From contig NZ_GL586311.1 of NCBI RefSeq assembly GCF_000184945.1, forward strand, positions 1,457,435 to 1,521,434: a DNA stretch of 64,000 nt, in the 5' to 3' direction. The DNA is from Segatella buccae ATCC 33574 (GTDB taxonomy: Bacteria > Bacteroidota > Bacteroidia > Bacteroidales > Bacteroidaceae). The notes below the pieces were generated by a model that was given only the letters and a program-made list of their open reading frames with translations, was not told where the DNA came from and did no database searches. Both the position numbers and the translations under genes were made by a program. This document shows positions 26,652 through 34,929 of this stretch, piece after piece. Position 1 is the first letter of the stretch, and every line of letters starts with the position of its first letter.

Positions 26652-26815
26652 TCATTAAGAGATGATAGTGCCTCCTCCACAGGGATGGCATGGGAATAAT
26701 TTGATGTTTCTGAAGAAGAAACAGTGGTTACTTCCTCATCTGGACTCTGACAAGCACAGAATCCTGTCAACATTACTACTACAAGCGATAGATTTAATAA
26801 CTTTGTTGTTTGCAT
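26648..26815 (-). pseudogene. Lipoprotein leader and propeptide start of the C10 peptidase (5' fragment)
   Basis: 55 codons starting MQTTKLLNLSLVVVMLTGF with a signal ending CACQ, then the propeptide opening YSHAIPVEEALSSLND, which is the usual start of C10 propeptides, and a TGA. The continuation LKDNPTRANG is in the -1 frame. No slippery heptamer is visible at the junction (AATGATTGAAAG), so programmed frameshifting is unlikely. A TAACTTTG box at 26852-26859 lies about 37 bases upstream. A start 13 codons earlier is possible but would precede the signal with polar residues. Confidence 0.65.
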
Positions 26816-26929
26816 AACATTTAGATTAATATGATTTATTACATCATGATGCAAAGTTAATGAAAAATATAAGTATACAGGTGATTTCAGGTTATAATTT
26901 TAATGATAGCCGTTTGTTTTAACTTTTGC

Positions 26930-26963
26930 TATGGCAGCTTGACCATTGTGACTTGCTGCCATA
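26930..26963. repeat. Hairpin in the gap between cysK and the C10 gene
   Basis: TATGGCAGC (26930-26938) pairs perfectly with GCTGCCATA (26955-26963). There is no T run, so it is not a standard terminator. The rest of the 280-base gap holds the C10 -7 box and a GC-rich palindrome. Confidence 0.45.
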
Positions 26964-27043
26964 CGATATTGTGTTTTAAATAGTCGTTTCCTTTATAGAC
27001 TTCACGTTTGTGTGTAATTTTTCTTACGCCTAAAAACAGCTTC

Positions 27044-27077
27044 TCTCGACCCCTCGGAGAGGGGCCGGGGGCGAGGC
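27044..27077. repeat. GC-rich palindrome (family R2)
   Basis: CTCGACCCCTC..GAGGGGCCGGGGGCGAG, just beyond the cysK stop; followed by TTTTATTTTG on the plus strand. It may help to end cysK transcription. Confidence 0.6.
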
Positions 27078-27098
27078 TTTTATTTTGTTTTTCGCTTT

Positions 27099-28046
27099 TT
27101 ACAGCGGATATTCTTCAAATGCGTAGAGCACAGTGGAGAGATAGCGTTCGCCGGTGTCGGGCAGCAGGGCCACGATTCTCTTGCCTTTGTTTTCGGGGCG
27201 TTTGGCTATTTCCGTAGCTGCGTAGGCTGCCGCGCCGGACGAGATGCCCACGAGCAAGCCGTCAAGCTGTGCCAGCTGTCGGCCGGCGAGGATGGCTTCG
27301 TCGTTCTCCACTTGGAACACCTCGTCGACATATTCGCCATCGTAGGTCTTGGGGATGAAGCCCGCCCCGATGCCCTGAATCTTGTGTGGCCCACCCTTCC
27401 CGCCACTCAACACAGGCGAAGAAGACGGCTCCACGGCTATGATTTTCACGTTGGGATTCTTCTCTTTCAGCCGTTTGCCGATGCCCGAGACGGTGCCTCC
27501 GGTCCCCACGCCGGCCACGAAGATGTCTACTTGTCCGTCGGTGTCTTCCCATATCTCGTTGCCGGTGGTCTCGTAGTGCTTTTGAGGATTGGCGGGATTC
27601 TCAAACTGTTCGAGGATCACGGCTCCCGGAATGGTGTCGCGCAGTTCTTCGGCTGCCTTGATGGCCCCCGGCATACCGTCTTTGCCGCTCGTGAGGCGCA
27701 CCTCCGCACCGTATGCTTTCACCAGATTCCGACGTTCCACGCTCATGGTTTCGGGCATGGTGAGGATGAGGTGGTAGCCTTTGACGGCCGACACAAGAGC
27801 CAGCCCCACACCGGTGTTGCCGCTGGTGGGTTCGATGATGGTGGCTCCGGGCTTTAGTTTGCCTTCTTTTTCGGCTGCTTCGATCATGGCCAGAGCGATG
27901 CGGTCTTTCACGCTTCCTCCCGGATTGAAGTATTCCACTTTGCCGATGACGGGTGTCTCCACACCACGCGCAGCCGAGTATTTGCCGAGTTCGACCAGCG
28001 GTGTGTGACCGATGAGGTCGGTGATTTGTTTTGCAATCTTTGCCAT
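27099..28046 (-). CDS. cysK: Cysteine synthase A (O-acetylserine sulfhydrylase)
   Basis: A 315-residue PLP enzyme that makes L-cysteine from O-acetylserine and sulfide. The PLP lysine is Lys47 in GGSVKDRIAL, the substrate loop PTSGNTGVGLA follows near residue 73, and the phosphate loop is VGTGGTVSGIG near 180. The length is standard for CysK. It lies 63 bases downstream of the O-acetylhomoserine sulfhydrylase gene on the same strand, so the two sulfur-assimilating enzymes are probably made from one transcript. Confidence 0.96.
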   Translation of the reverse strand: MAKIAKQITDLIGHTPLVELGKYSAARGVETPVIGKVEYFNPGGSVKDRIALAMIEAAEKEGKLKPGATIIEPTSGNTGVGLALVSAVKGYHLILTMPETMSVERRNLVKAYGAEVRLTSGKDGMPGAIKAAEELRDTIPGAVILEQFENPANPQKHYETTGNEIWEDTDGQVDIFVAGVGTGGTVSGIGKRLKEKNPNVKIIAVEPSSSPVLSGGKGGPHKIQGIGAGFIPKTYDGEYVDEVFQVENDEAILAGRQLAQLDGLLVGISSGAAAYAATEIAKRPENKGKRIVALLPDTGERYLSTVLYAFEEYPL

Positions 28047-28109
28047 AACGTATTCCTTTCTTCTTTTTATGTTGTTTTTGTCTTTTTATATTCGCCTGCG
28101 ATAGGCCTC

Positions 28110-29405
28110 TCAATCCACGTAGGTGAAAGCCTCGTCGAGCGCATCGATTAGGTCTTCCACATGTTCTGTGCCTATGCTCAGGCGGATGGTGGAGGGATAG
28201 ATGTGCTGTTCGCGCAGCTCTTCCGGGCTGAGTTGTGAGTGGGTGGTGGTCGCCGGATGAATCACGAGCGACTTCACGTCGGCCACGTTGGCCAGCAGAG
28301 AGAAGATGCGCAGGTGATCGATGAAGGTCCAGGCCGCTTCCTGACCGCCCTTAATCTCGAAAGTGAAGATGGAGCCTCCGCCATTGGGGAAGAGGCGGGT
28401 ATAGAGCGCGTGGTCGGGATGGCTGTCAAGGGAGGGGTGGTTCACCCTTTCCACCTTCGGGTGGTGGGCCAGATAGTCTACAATCTTCCGCGTGTTGTAG
28501 GCATGACGCTCCACACGCAGACTGAGCGTTTCGAGTCCTTGGAGCAATATCCAGGCGTTGAAAGGGCTGATGGCGGCACCGGTGTCGCGCAGGAGTACGG
28601 CCCTGATGCGGGTGGCGAAGGCTGCCGGACCGGCCACATCGGCAAACACAGCCCCGTGATAGGATGGGTCGGGCTTGGCCAGTGTGGGATATTTGTCGGC
28701 ATCGGCTTTCCAGTCGAACTTTCCGGAGTCGACGATGACACCTCCAAGCGATGATCCGTGGCCTCCGATAAACTTGGTGGCAGAGTGTACCACCACATCG
28801 GCTCCATGCTCGATGGGGCGTAGAAGATAGGGCGTACCGAACGTGTTGTCCACGATGACCGGTACATGGTGCCCGTGGGCGATTTCACTGATCTTGTCGA
28901 TGTCGGTCACGCTGGCGTTCGGGTTGCCGAAAGTCTCGATGATGACAGCCTTTGTGTTATGCCGGAAACCGGCCTCCACCTGTTCGAAGTCGGACGGATT
29001 GACGAAGCTGACCTCTATGCCCTGCGTGGTGAGTGTGTGGGCGAGGAGGTTGGTCGTACCGCCGTAGAGGTTGTTGGCCGCGAGTATATGGTCGCCGTTT
29101 TGGGCAATGTTTTGCAGGACGTATGTGATGGCGGCCGCACCGGAGGCCACAGCCAGTCCGGCTACTCCACCTTCGAGAGCCGCCACGCGCTGTTCAAAGA
29201 CAGCTTGTGTCGAGTTGGTCAGCCGTCCGTAGATGTTGCCCGCATCGCGCAGTCCGAAGCGGTCGGCAGCATGTTGGGCGTTGTGGAACACGTAGGAAGT
29301 GGTCTGATAGATGGGCACGGCGCGCGAGTCGGTTGTCGGGTCGGCCTGTTCCTGTCCCACATGTAGTTGAAGTGTCTCGAAGTGAAGTTTCTTTTCGTTG
29401 CTCAT
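28110..29405 (-). CDS. metY: O-acetylhomoserine sulfhydrylase (aminocarboxypropyltransferase)
   Basis: A 431-residue PLP enzyme of the Cys/Met metabolism family that forms homocysteine from O-acetylhomoserine and sulfide. It starts MSNEKKLHFETLQLHVGQEQ and carries IYQTTSYVFHNAQHAADRF, IVDNTFGTPYLLRP and the PLP-lysine motif HSATKFIGGHG; the length and the LHVGQ start are characteristic of MetY rather than MetB or MetC. An in-frame start 51 codons upstream would precede the TACCTTTG box at 29522-29529 and is rejected. The leader is about 110 bases and contains a CGTCC/GGACG hairpin; I cannot match it to a known riboswitch. It leads into cysK. Confidence 0.94.
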   Translation of the reverse strand: MSNEKKLHFETLQLHVGQEQADPTTDSRAVPIYQTTSYVFHNAQHAADRFGLRDAGNIYGRLTNSTQAVFEQRVAALEGGVAGLAVASGAAAITYVLQNIAQNGDHILAANNLYGGTTNLLAHTLTTQGIEVSFVNPSDFEQVEAGFRHNTKAVIIETFGNPNASVTDIDKISEIAHGHHVPVIVDNTFGTPYLLRPIEHGADVVVHSATKFIGGHGSSLGGVIVDSGKFDWKADADKYPTLAKPDPSYHGAVFADVAGPAAFATRIRAVLLRDTGAAISPFNAWILLQGLETLSLRVERHAYNTRKIVDYLAHHPKVERVNHPSLDSHPDHALYTRLFPNGGGSIFTFEIKGGQEAAWTFIDHLRIFSLLANVADVKSLVIHPATTTHSQLSPEELREQHIYPSTIRLSIGTEHVEDLIDALDEAFTYVD

Positions 29406-29612
29406 TTTCAATGTCCTTTCTTGCGTTGAGGCTTCGTCCGTGGACCCTAATGAGAGGTCGGAGTAGGCCGGGGTAATACATTTATTGATATTAAAGCGTC
29501 CGCAGTTTCCTTTGGACGGTGCAAAGGTACGATGAAAATCTTGGCTGTGAAATCGCACACTTGGGGCATTTGACCTACCATGTTTGTGGTATATTGGTTT
29601 CCCGATGCCTGT

Positions 29613-30530
29613 TCAGGGCTTGTGAGGCTGTCCGTCCCGGCGCGATCGGGACTTCGTTACCAGCCACACGCCGCTGAAGACGAGTATCACGGCCAGCCCT
29701 TGGCTCCATTTGAACACGCCGATGCCCGTGAGCACACTCACTGTGACCGACACCATGGGTTGCACATAATTGTAAATAGACACCACCGTGGGGCGCAGCA
29801 CCCGCTGGCCTATCATGGTGAGCAGGTAGCTGATGTAGGTGCCGAAGAGCACTACATAGCCGGTCTCCATCCATGCGGAGACGGGCACGTGGGGCCAGTC
29901 GATGGCTGCCACGTGGGAGGAGGTGAGGGGGAGAAGGAGGACGGAAGCCCAAAGAAACATCCACTTGTTGATGGTGAACACCGAATAGCGGCGGATGAGC
30001 GGATTGAAGAGCGACAGATAGAGAGCAAAGGAAAACTGTGCGCCCAGACAGAGCAAGTCGCCCCGCAGGTCGCCCACTTTGGCATTGAGGGCCGAGGCGC
30101 TTGTCAGAATCAGTATCAGTGCGCCTGCACATCCCAGCGCCACACCTCCGGCTTTTTTTAATGTGATGGGCTCTTTGAGGATGACAAACGAGAGTATCAT
30201 GGCAAAGATGGGCATGGAGGTGGTCATGATGCTGGCATTGCTCGGCGAGGTGATGCTCAGTCCGATGGTGTAGCAGCACTGGTTGCACACCAGTCCGAAG
30301 AGGGCGGCCCCGGCAAAGCGCAGTCGGTCTCTCGGAGGGACATGCTCCTTGGGGGCGAAGAACGAGGTGAGCCAAAAGAGTATGGCCCCGCCGAGCACAC
30401 GGAAACTCACCATCGAGATGCCGTCGATGCCGTGGTTCATGGCATCTTTGCCCACAGGGGCCATCAGTCCCCAAAAAGCACATGCGGCAAACATGCTGAG
30501 GTGGGCGATGAGCGGTCGTTTGTTATCCAT
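29613..30530 (-). CDS. EamA-family (drug/metabolite) transporter
   Basis: A 305-residue inner-membrane protein with about ten hydrophobic segments arranged as two EamA repeats (FAACAFWGLMAPVGKDAMNHG at the start, YISYLLTMIGQRVLRPTVVS in the second repeat, and GVFKWSQGLAVILVFSGVWLVTKS at the end). Members export amino acids or other metabolites; the substrate cannot be read from the sequence. It is monocistronic. A TAACTTTG box lies at 30557-30564, giving a leader of about 20 bases, and the gene is divergent from the ATPase-DUF4435 unit. Confidence 0.88.
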   Translation of the reverse strand: MDNKRPLIAHLSMFAACAFWGLMAPVGKDAMNHGIDGISMVSFRVLGGAILFWLTSFFAPKEHVPPRDRLRFAGAALFGLVCNQCCYTIGLSITSPSNASIMTTSMPIFAMILSFVILKEPITLKKAGGVALGCAGALILILTSASALNAKVGDLRGDLLCLGAQFSFALYLSLFNPLIRRYSVFTINKWMFLWASVLLLPLTSSHVAAIDWPHVPVSAWMETGYVVLFGTYISYLLTMIGQRVLRPTVVSIYNYVQPMVSVTVSVLTGIGVFKWSQGLAVILVFSGVWLVTKSRSRRDGQPHKP

Positions 30531-30643
30531 TGTCGGTTGAATGGTCTAATTCGATGCAAAGTTAGTAAATAAATCATAACGAGCCATGCTCCATTCGTGA
30601 TAATTTAGTATATTTGCGATAACTAATCAAGCGAAGGAATATC

Positions 30644-31465
30644 ATGCAGAAATACGCAGACTATATCGAACAGATTGAAATCGACGCCCTGTGGAGCGGC
30701 CGCCGCCATGTGGTGTGGAATCTCGACCGTAGGGTGAACATCCTGAGTGGCATCAACGGCGTGGGCAAGAGCACCATATTAAATAAGGTGGTGAAGGGAT
30801 TGTCCGTCGGTGGAGAGTTTCCCAGCCACTTGCAGAAAGGTGTGCGTCTGCGCGTGTTTCCCGCAGATGCCAAGTGGATACGCTACGATATCATCCGCTC
30901 TTTTGATCGGCCGCTGATGAATGCCGAGACGGTGACCAAGCTCGACCTGTCGCTGGCTACCGAACTCGACTGGCAGTTGTTCCAGTTGCAGCGCAAATAT
31001 CTCGACTATCAGGTGAACATCGGCAACCGCATCATTGATGCCTTGCAGAGCGGCAATGGCGAGGCGGCCGATGCCGCCCAGCGCATCTCGGCACCCAAGA
31101 AGCTGTTTCAGGACATGCTGGACCGTCTGTTTGCCGAAACGGGCAAGAAAATCATACGCACCGAAAACGAAATACGCTTCTCGCAGATAGGCGAAACACT
31201 GTTGCCCTACCAGCTCTCAAGCGGCGAGAAACAGATGCTGGCCATCCTGCTCACGGTGCTCGTGGAAGACTGCCGTCCCTACGTGTTGTTCATGGACGAG
31301 CCCGAGGTGAGCCTGCATGTGGACTGGCAGAAGGAACTCATCGACCTCATCCTGCAACTCAATCCCAACGTGCAGATCATCCTCACCACCCACAGTCCGG
31401 CGGTCATCATGAACGGGTGGATGGAGCATGTGACCGAGGTGACCGACATCACCGACAACGAGTAG
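30644..31465 (+). CDS. AAA/ABC-type ATPase of a two-gene unit with a DUF4435 protein
   Basis: A compact 273-residue ATPase of the AAA_15/AAA_21 (OLD/RecF-like) kind. Walker A is GINGVGKST (36-44), the ABC signature is LSSGEKQ (191-197), Walker B is YVLFMDEPE with Asp218 and Glu219, and the H-loop is LTTHSP with His250. There is no long coiled-coil insert, so it is a single ATPase head, shorter than the AriA protein of PARIS systems. A TATATTTG box lies at 30609-30616. The DUF4435 gene follows after 40 bases. It may sense or restrain the partner nuclease; this is inference. Confidence 0.85.
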   Translation: MQKYADYIEQIEIDALWSGRRHVVWNLDRRVNILSGINGVGKSTILNKVVKGLSVGGEFPSHLQKGVRLRVFPADAKWIRYDIIRSFDRPLMNAETVTKLDLSLATELDWQLFQLQRKYLDYQVNIGNRIIDALQSGNGEAADAAQRISAPKKLFQDMLDRLFAETGKKIIRTENEIRFSQIGETLLPYQLSSGEKQMLAILLTVLVEDCRPYVLFMDEPEVSLHVDWQKELIDLILQLNPNVQIILTTHSPAVIMNGWMEHVTEVTDITDNE

Positions 31466-31505
31466 CCACACAAACGGAGTTTTTAGCACTTGGGGGAGAA
31501 CGGAT

Positions 31506-32549
31506 ATGGGTAAAAGACTGAGAGACAATATCACTTCCGGCTATTTCGAGGCGGCCAACAAACTGAACTCGAAGCGGGTGCGCAGTAAAATCATCGCCTA
31601 CGTGGAGAGCTATGACGACGTGTTCTTCTGGCGCACGGTGCTCAGTCGTTTTGAAGACGACACACGCTATTTTGAGGTGATGCTGCCCACGCGTTCGAGC
31701 AAACTCGAGCGTGGCAAGAAAGCGGTGCTGATGAATCTGCTCGAAGGCAAGACCGGCGACCACCTGATAGCCTGTGTAGATGCCGACTACGACTATCTCA
31801 TGCAAGGAGCCACGGCCACTTCGCACGAGGTGATAGCCAATCCCTACGTGTTCCACAGCTATGTCTACTCCATCGAGAACTACCAGTGCTATGGCCCGTC
31901 GCTCCACGACGTGTGCGTGGCCGTGACACTCAACGACCACGCCATCTTCGACTTTGCCGAGTTTCTCCGGCTCTACTCCCAAGCCATTTTCCCCCTTTTT
32001 GTGTGGAGCATCTGGTTCTACCGCACACCCCATTACGGCCAGTTTACCATCTCCGATTTTAACCACATCGTCGAGTTTGGCAACTTCGGTTTCCGCACTT
32101 GGGAGGAGTCGCTCGCCCGGTTGCGTAGCAAGGTGGGGCGCAAGGTGGAATATCTGCGCCACCGCCATCCCGAGGCCAAGGAGAGTTATCTGCGTGTGAA
32201 AGACGACCTGAAGCGTCTCGGAGTCACTGCCGACACCACCTATCTGTATATACAGGGCCACCATCTGTTCAATAATGTCGTGTTGCCCATGCTCAACAAG
32301 GTGTGCGACCGGCTCATCCGCGAGCGCGAAAACGAGATTTCGCGCCAGAGCGTACATGGCACACAGCGCCGCAACGAACTGTCCAGCTACTCCAACAGTC
32401 TGGGCGACATCTCCACCCTGCTGCGCAAAAATCTTGGCTATATGGATTCGGCTCCCTTCAAGCGTGTGCTTGCCGATGTGGAGCGATATTTGAAGGAGAC
32501 AAAAGCCGGGAAGACGGAAACACCGGAAGAGGATGGGGGAGAGGCCTGA
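31506..32549 (+). CDS. DUF4435-family protein with Toprim-like residues
   Basis: A 347-residue soluble protein. The N-terminal part has the Toprim-type acidic set: Glu34 with Asp37/Asp38 in YVESYDDVFFW, and Asp92, Asp94 and Asp96 in CVDADYDYL. In OLD nucleases and in AriB of PARIS the equivalent residues bind metal and cut nucleic acid. VYSIENYQCYG near residue 118 is also typical of DUF4435. The C-terminal half is helical and of unknown role. It follows its ATPase by 40 bases and ends at a strong terminator, so the two genes form a closed unit. Nuclease activity and anti-phage role are inference from family knowledge. Confidence 0.75.
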   Translation: MGKRLRDNITSGYFEAANKLNSKRVRSKIIAYVESYDDVFFWRTVLSRFEDDTRYFEVMLPTRSSKLERGKKAVLMNLLEGKTGDHLIACVDADYDYLMQGATATSHEVIANPYVFHSYVYSIENYQCYGPSLHDVCVAVTLNDHAIFDFAEFLRLYSQAIFPLFVWSIWFYRTPHYGQFTISDFNHIVEFGNFGFRTWEESLARLRSKVGRKVEYLRHRHPEAKESYLRVKDDLKRLGVTADTTYLYIQGHHLFNNVVLPMLNKVCDRLIRERENEISRQSVHGTQRRNELSSYSNSLGDISTLLRKNLGYMDSAPFKRVLADVERYLKETKAGKTETPEEDGGEA

Positions 32550-32582
32550 GCTGCCTTAAACGAATTCCTTTTCACAGCCGGC

Positions 32583-32656
32583 ATTCGCTTTGTTCGGAAC
32601 ATTCGCCGAAGAATATTTTGCGTCGGCGAATGTTCAGAATGAAGCGAATTTTTTCT
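32583..32656 (+). terminator. Strong nested terminator of the ATPase-DUF4435 unit
   Basis: An inner perfect 13-bp stem (GAACATTCGCCGA 32597-32609 with TCGGCGAATGTTC 32623-32635) sits inside an outer 8-bp stem (ATTCGCTT 32583-32590 with AAGCGAAT 32642-32649) and is followed by TTTTTTC. Confidence 0.85.
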
Positions 32657-32719
32657 GCGTTCCTTTCTCCGCAGGGAGATGAGCTGCCTTTCAGCAGGTG
32701 GTAGTAGCCCCAAAAAAGA

Positions 32720-32930
32720 TATAGTGCGAAACTTACTAAGATTGAGAAAAAGCCTTACACGCAATTTTTCCATGCTCATCCGGCCGCCCGTTTTCACCCG
32801 TCCCATTTTCTTCATCCATCCCACCACTTTTCCCATTCGGCCCGACCGACTTTGCAAAAGGGCCACACTTGAAAGGTCGTTTGGCCCGTTTTGCAACGCT
32901 GTTTGGGTCGAATTATCACCCAGAGCAGGG
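32720..32930 (-). repeat. Dispersed repeat subtype R1b, copy D
   Basis: On the minus strand it runs from ATTCGACCCAAAC through GGGCCAAAC, TTTCAAGTGTGGCCCTTTTGCAA, GGGCCGAATGGGAAAA to GTGTAAGGCTTTTTC and TTTCGCACTATA. Aligns end to end with 55981-56174. The remaining bases up to the MATE promoter show no gene. Confidence 0.8.
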
Positions 32931-33168
32931 AAGAAGCCCCCTTTAGTGGATTGGTTATCAAAAAAGGGAAACGCTTGCGCGCTCCCCTTGCTGGTGCAAA
33001 GATATAACAAAAACGGCCGGAATGCAAATCGATGTCGAAAAAAGCTGACATGACCAATGATGTTTTGGGTTCAGTTGTCGAATTTTGCAAAACGTATGGG
33101 GAGTATGTGCGAGTTGTCACACTTATTCTTTTGCGATGGCCGAAGCGTGGAAATCCCACCTGAATAAT

Positions 33169-33199
33169 TTTGTAATTCGGGCTTTTCTCGCTAACTTTG
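33169..33199 (+). promoter_or_regulatory. Promoter of the MATE gene
   Basis: TTTG (33169-33172), a 19-base spacer, TAACTTTG (33192-33199). The leader of about 75 bases starts with a GGCCGTTTTT-type hairpin (GCCGT/ACGGC, about 33203-33217). Confidence 0.7.
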
Positions 33200-33280
33200 C
33201 AGCCGTCAAAAACGGCCCTTGGCCTGCTGCCAGACAAGCAAATGGGAGAAGGAACACTCCCCGGGCTATAGACAACGGAT

Positions 33281-34681
33281 ATGCTGAACAACAAGAAAAC
33301 AGAATCTTTGCTTGCATCCATACGCGAGGGACGACCCATGACGCGTGGCGAAAAACTCAATCTGATCGTTGGATTGAGTATCCCTTCCATTCTGGCACAG
33401 ATCACCAACGTGATGATGTTTTTTATCGATGCGTCGATGGTGGGCCATCTGGGAGCGGAAGCCTCGGCTGCCATCGGTCTGGTCGAGTCCACCACGTGGC
33501 TGATGGGCAGTGTGATGGGGGCGGCCGCTATGGGCTTCTCGGTGCAAGTGGCTCACTTTATCGGGGCCAACGACTTTGTGAAGGCCCGGCAGGTGTTCCG
33601 CCATTCACTCATTTGTGGCCTGGTGTTCAGTCTGTTGCTCGCGGTTGTCGGCGTGGCCATCCACAGGCCGTTGCCCTATTGGCTCGGAGGAGGGGCCGAC
33701 ATAGCAGGCGACTCCTCGCTCTATTTCCTCCTCATCTCACTCACGTTGCCTTTCATGTTGCTCTTCCACCTGTCGTGCGACATGCTGAAGAGCTCGGGCA
33801 ACATGCAGACGCCAAGCGTGATGAGCGTGGTGTTGTGTGTGCTTGATGTGATGTTCAACTACTTCTTCATTTACATCTGTAAGTTGGGCGTGACGGGCGC
33901 GGCGCTCGGCACCTGCTGCGCCTATGTCTGCACCTCTATGCCCGCGGTATGGCTCACGGCCGTCAAGAGCAAGATATTGGCCCTGAACCTCGACCATGAA
34001 CGTTTCCAGTGGATTTGGGACTATGTGCGCAACGCCTTGAAAATCAGCTTGCCGATGGCCGTGCAGTCGGTTCTGATGAGCGGTGCGCAGATAGTGAGTA
34101 CCCTTATCGTGGCACCGTTGGGCAACATCGCCATAGCCGCCAACTCCTTTGCCATCACGGCCGAGAGTCTGTGCTACATGCCCGGCTACGGCATCGGTGA
34201 GGCCGCCACCACACTCGTGGGGCAGACTTTCGGGGCAGGCAGGCGCAATCTCTGCAAGAATTTTGCCTATATGTCGGTAGCATTGGGCATGGGCGTGATG
34301 GCCCTCATGGGAGTTGTCATGTTCGTTTTCGCGCCGGAGATGATCGGTGTGTTGTCGCCCGTGGAAGCCATTCGCGAATTGGGCACCACCGTATTGCGCA
34401 TCGAAGCCTTTGCCGAGCCCTTCTTTGCAGCCAGCATCGTGGCCTACAGTGTGTGCGTGGGGGCGGGAGACACTCTCAAACCGGCCCTGCTCAACCTTTT
34501 CTCTATATGGTGCGTGCGCCTTACGATGGCTGCCCTGCTCGCTCCCCGCTATGGGTTGAAAGGCGTGTGGTTTGCCATGGCTGTGGAGTTGACGTTCCGC
34601 GGTGCGCTCTTCCTCTACCGCCTTTTCCGCGGAAAATGGCTCAAGGGGCTCAAGCCCAAGTCCGAACCGGCCATGGTTTGA
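33281..34681 (+). CDS. MATE-family efflux transporter
   Basis: A 466-residue inner-membrane exporter with about twelve hydrophobic segments in two halves. Typical MATE features are LSIPSILAQITNVMMFFIDASMVGHLG in the first helices, MGAAAMGFSVQVAHFIGAND, and the matching second-half LPMAVQSVLMSGAQIVSTLIV and GYGIGEAATTLVGQTFGA. It exports cationic compounds in exchange for sodium or protons; substrates are not visible from sequence. It is a single-gene unit with its own promoter and terminator. Confidence 0.92.
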   Translation: MLNNKKTESLLASIREGRPMTRGEKLNLIVGLSIPSILAQITNVMMFFIDASMVGHLGAEASAAIGLVESTTWLMGSVMGAAAMGFSVQVAHFIGANDFVKARQVFRHSLICGLVFSLLLAVVGVAIHRPLPYWLGGGADIAGDSSLYFLLISLTLPFMLLFHLSCDMLKSSGNMQTPSVMSVVLCVLDVMFNYFFIYICKLGVTGAALGTCCAYVCTSMPAVWLTAVKSKILALNLDHERFQWIWDYVRNALKISLPMAVQSVLMSGAQIVSTLIVAPLGNIAIAANSFAITAESLCYMPGYGIGEAATTLVGQTFGAGRRNLCKNFAYMSVALGMGVMALMGVVMFVFAPEMIGVLSPVEAIRELGTTVLRIEAFAEPFFAASIVAYSVCVGAGDTLKPALLNLFSIWCVRLTMAALLAPRYGLKGVWFAMAVELTFRGALFLYRLFRGKWLKGLKPKSEPAMV

Positions 34682-34727
34682 TGCCCTTTTCCACCTTATT
34701 ATATATAAGAATACTCCTGCCCATTGT

Positions 34728-34757
34728 CACCCTCGCAGCTCGCTGTGGGGGTGTTTG
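34728..34757 (+). terminator. Terminator of the MATE gene
   Basis: CACCCTCGCAG (34728-34738) pairs with CTGTGGGGGTG (34743-34753) with two G-T pairs and a 4-base loop, followed by TTTG. Confidence 0.55.
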
Positions 34758-34850
34758 TGTTGTGGGAGGAATGAGCTTGAAGCATTGAAAGGATATTCCG
34801 GCTTGGATGATGATAGTTGATTGCAAGTAGATTATTTTACAGATTGTTTC

Positions 34851-34881
34851 TTGTTTGTTTAAAATAAAAACGGTACATTTG
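34851..34881 (+). promoter_or_regulatory. Promoter of the M16 peptidase gene
   Basis: TTG (34851-34853), a 20-base spacer, TACATTTG (34874-34881), 48 bases before the ATG. Confidence 0.6.
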
Positions 34882-34929
34882 TGGGCAAAAATGTAAATTA
34901 GCATCAAATCCAACTTCAAATTATAATTT

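Noticed and set aside
26645..26660. Programmed -1 frameshift joining the two parts of the C10 protease
   Set aside because: There is no slippery heptamer or downstream pseudoknot, and a simple one-base deletion explains it better.
33085..33846. A 253-codon frame overlapping the start of the MATE gene
   Set aside because: It covers the MATE promoter and start in another frame and has no recognisable domain.
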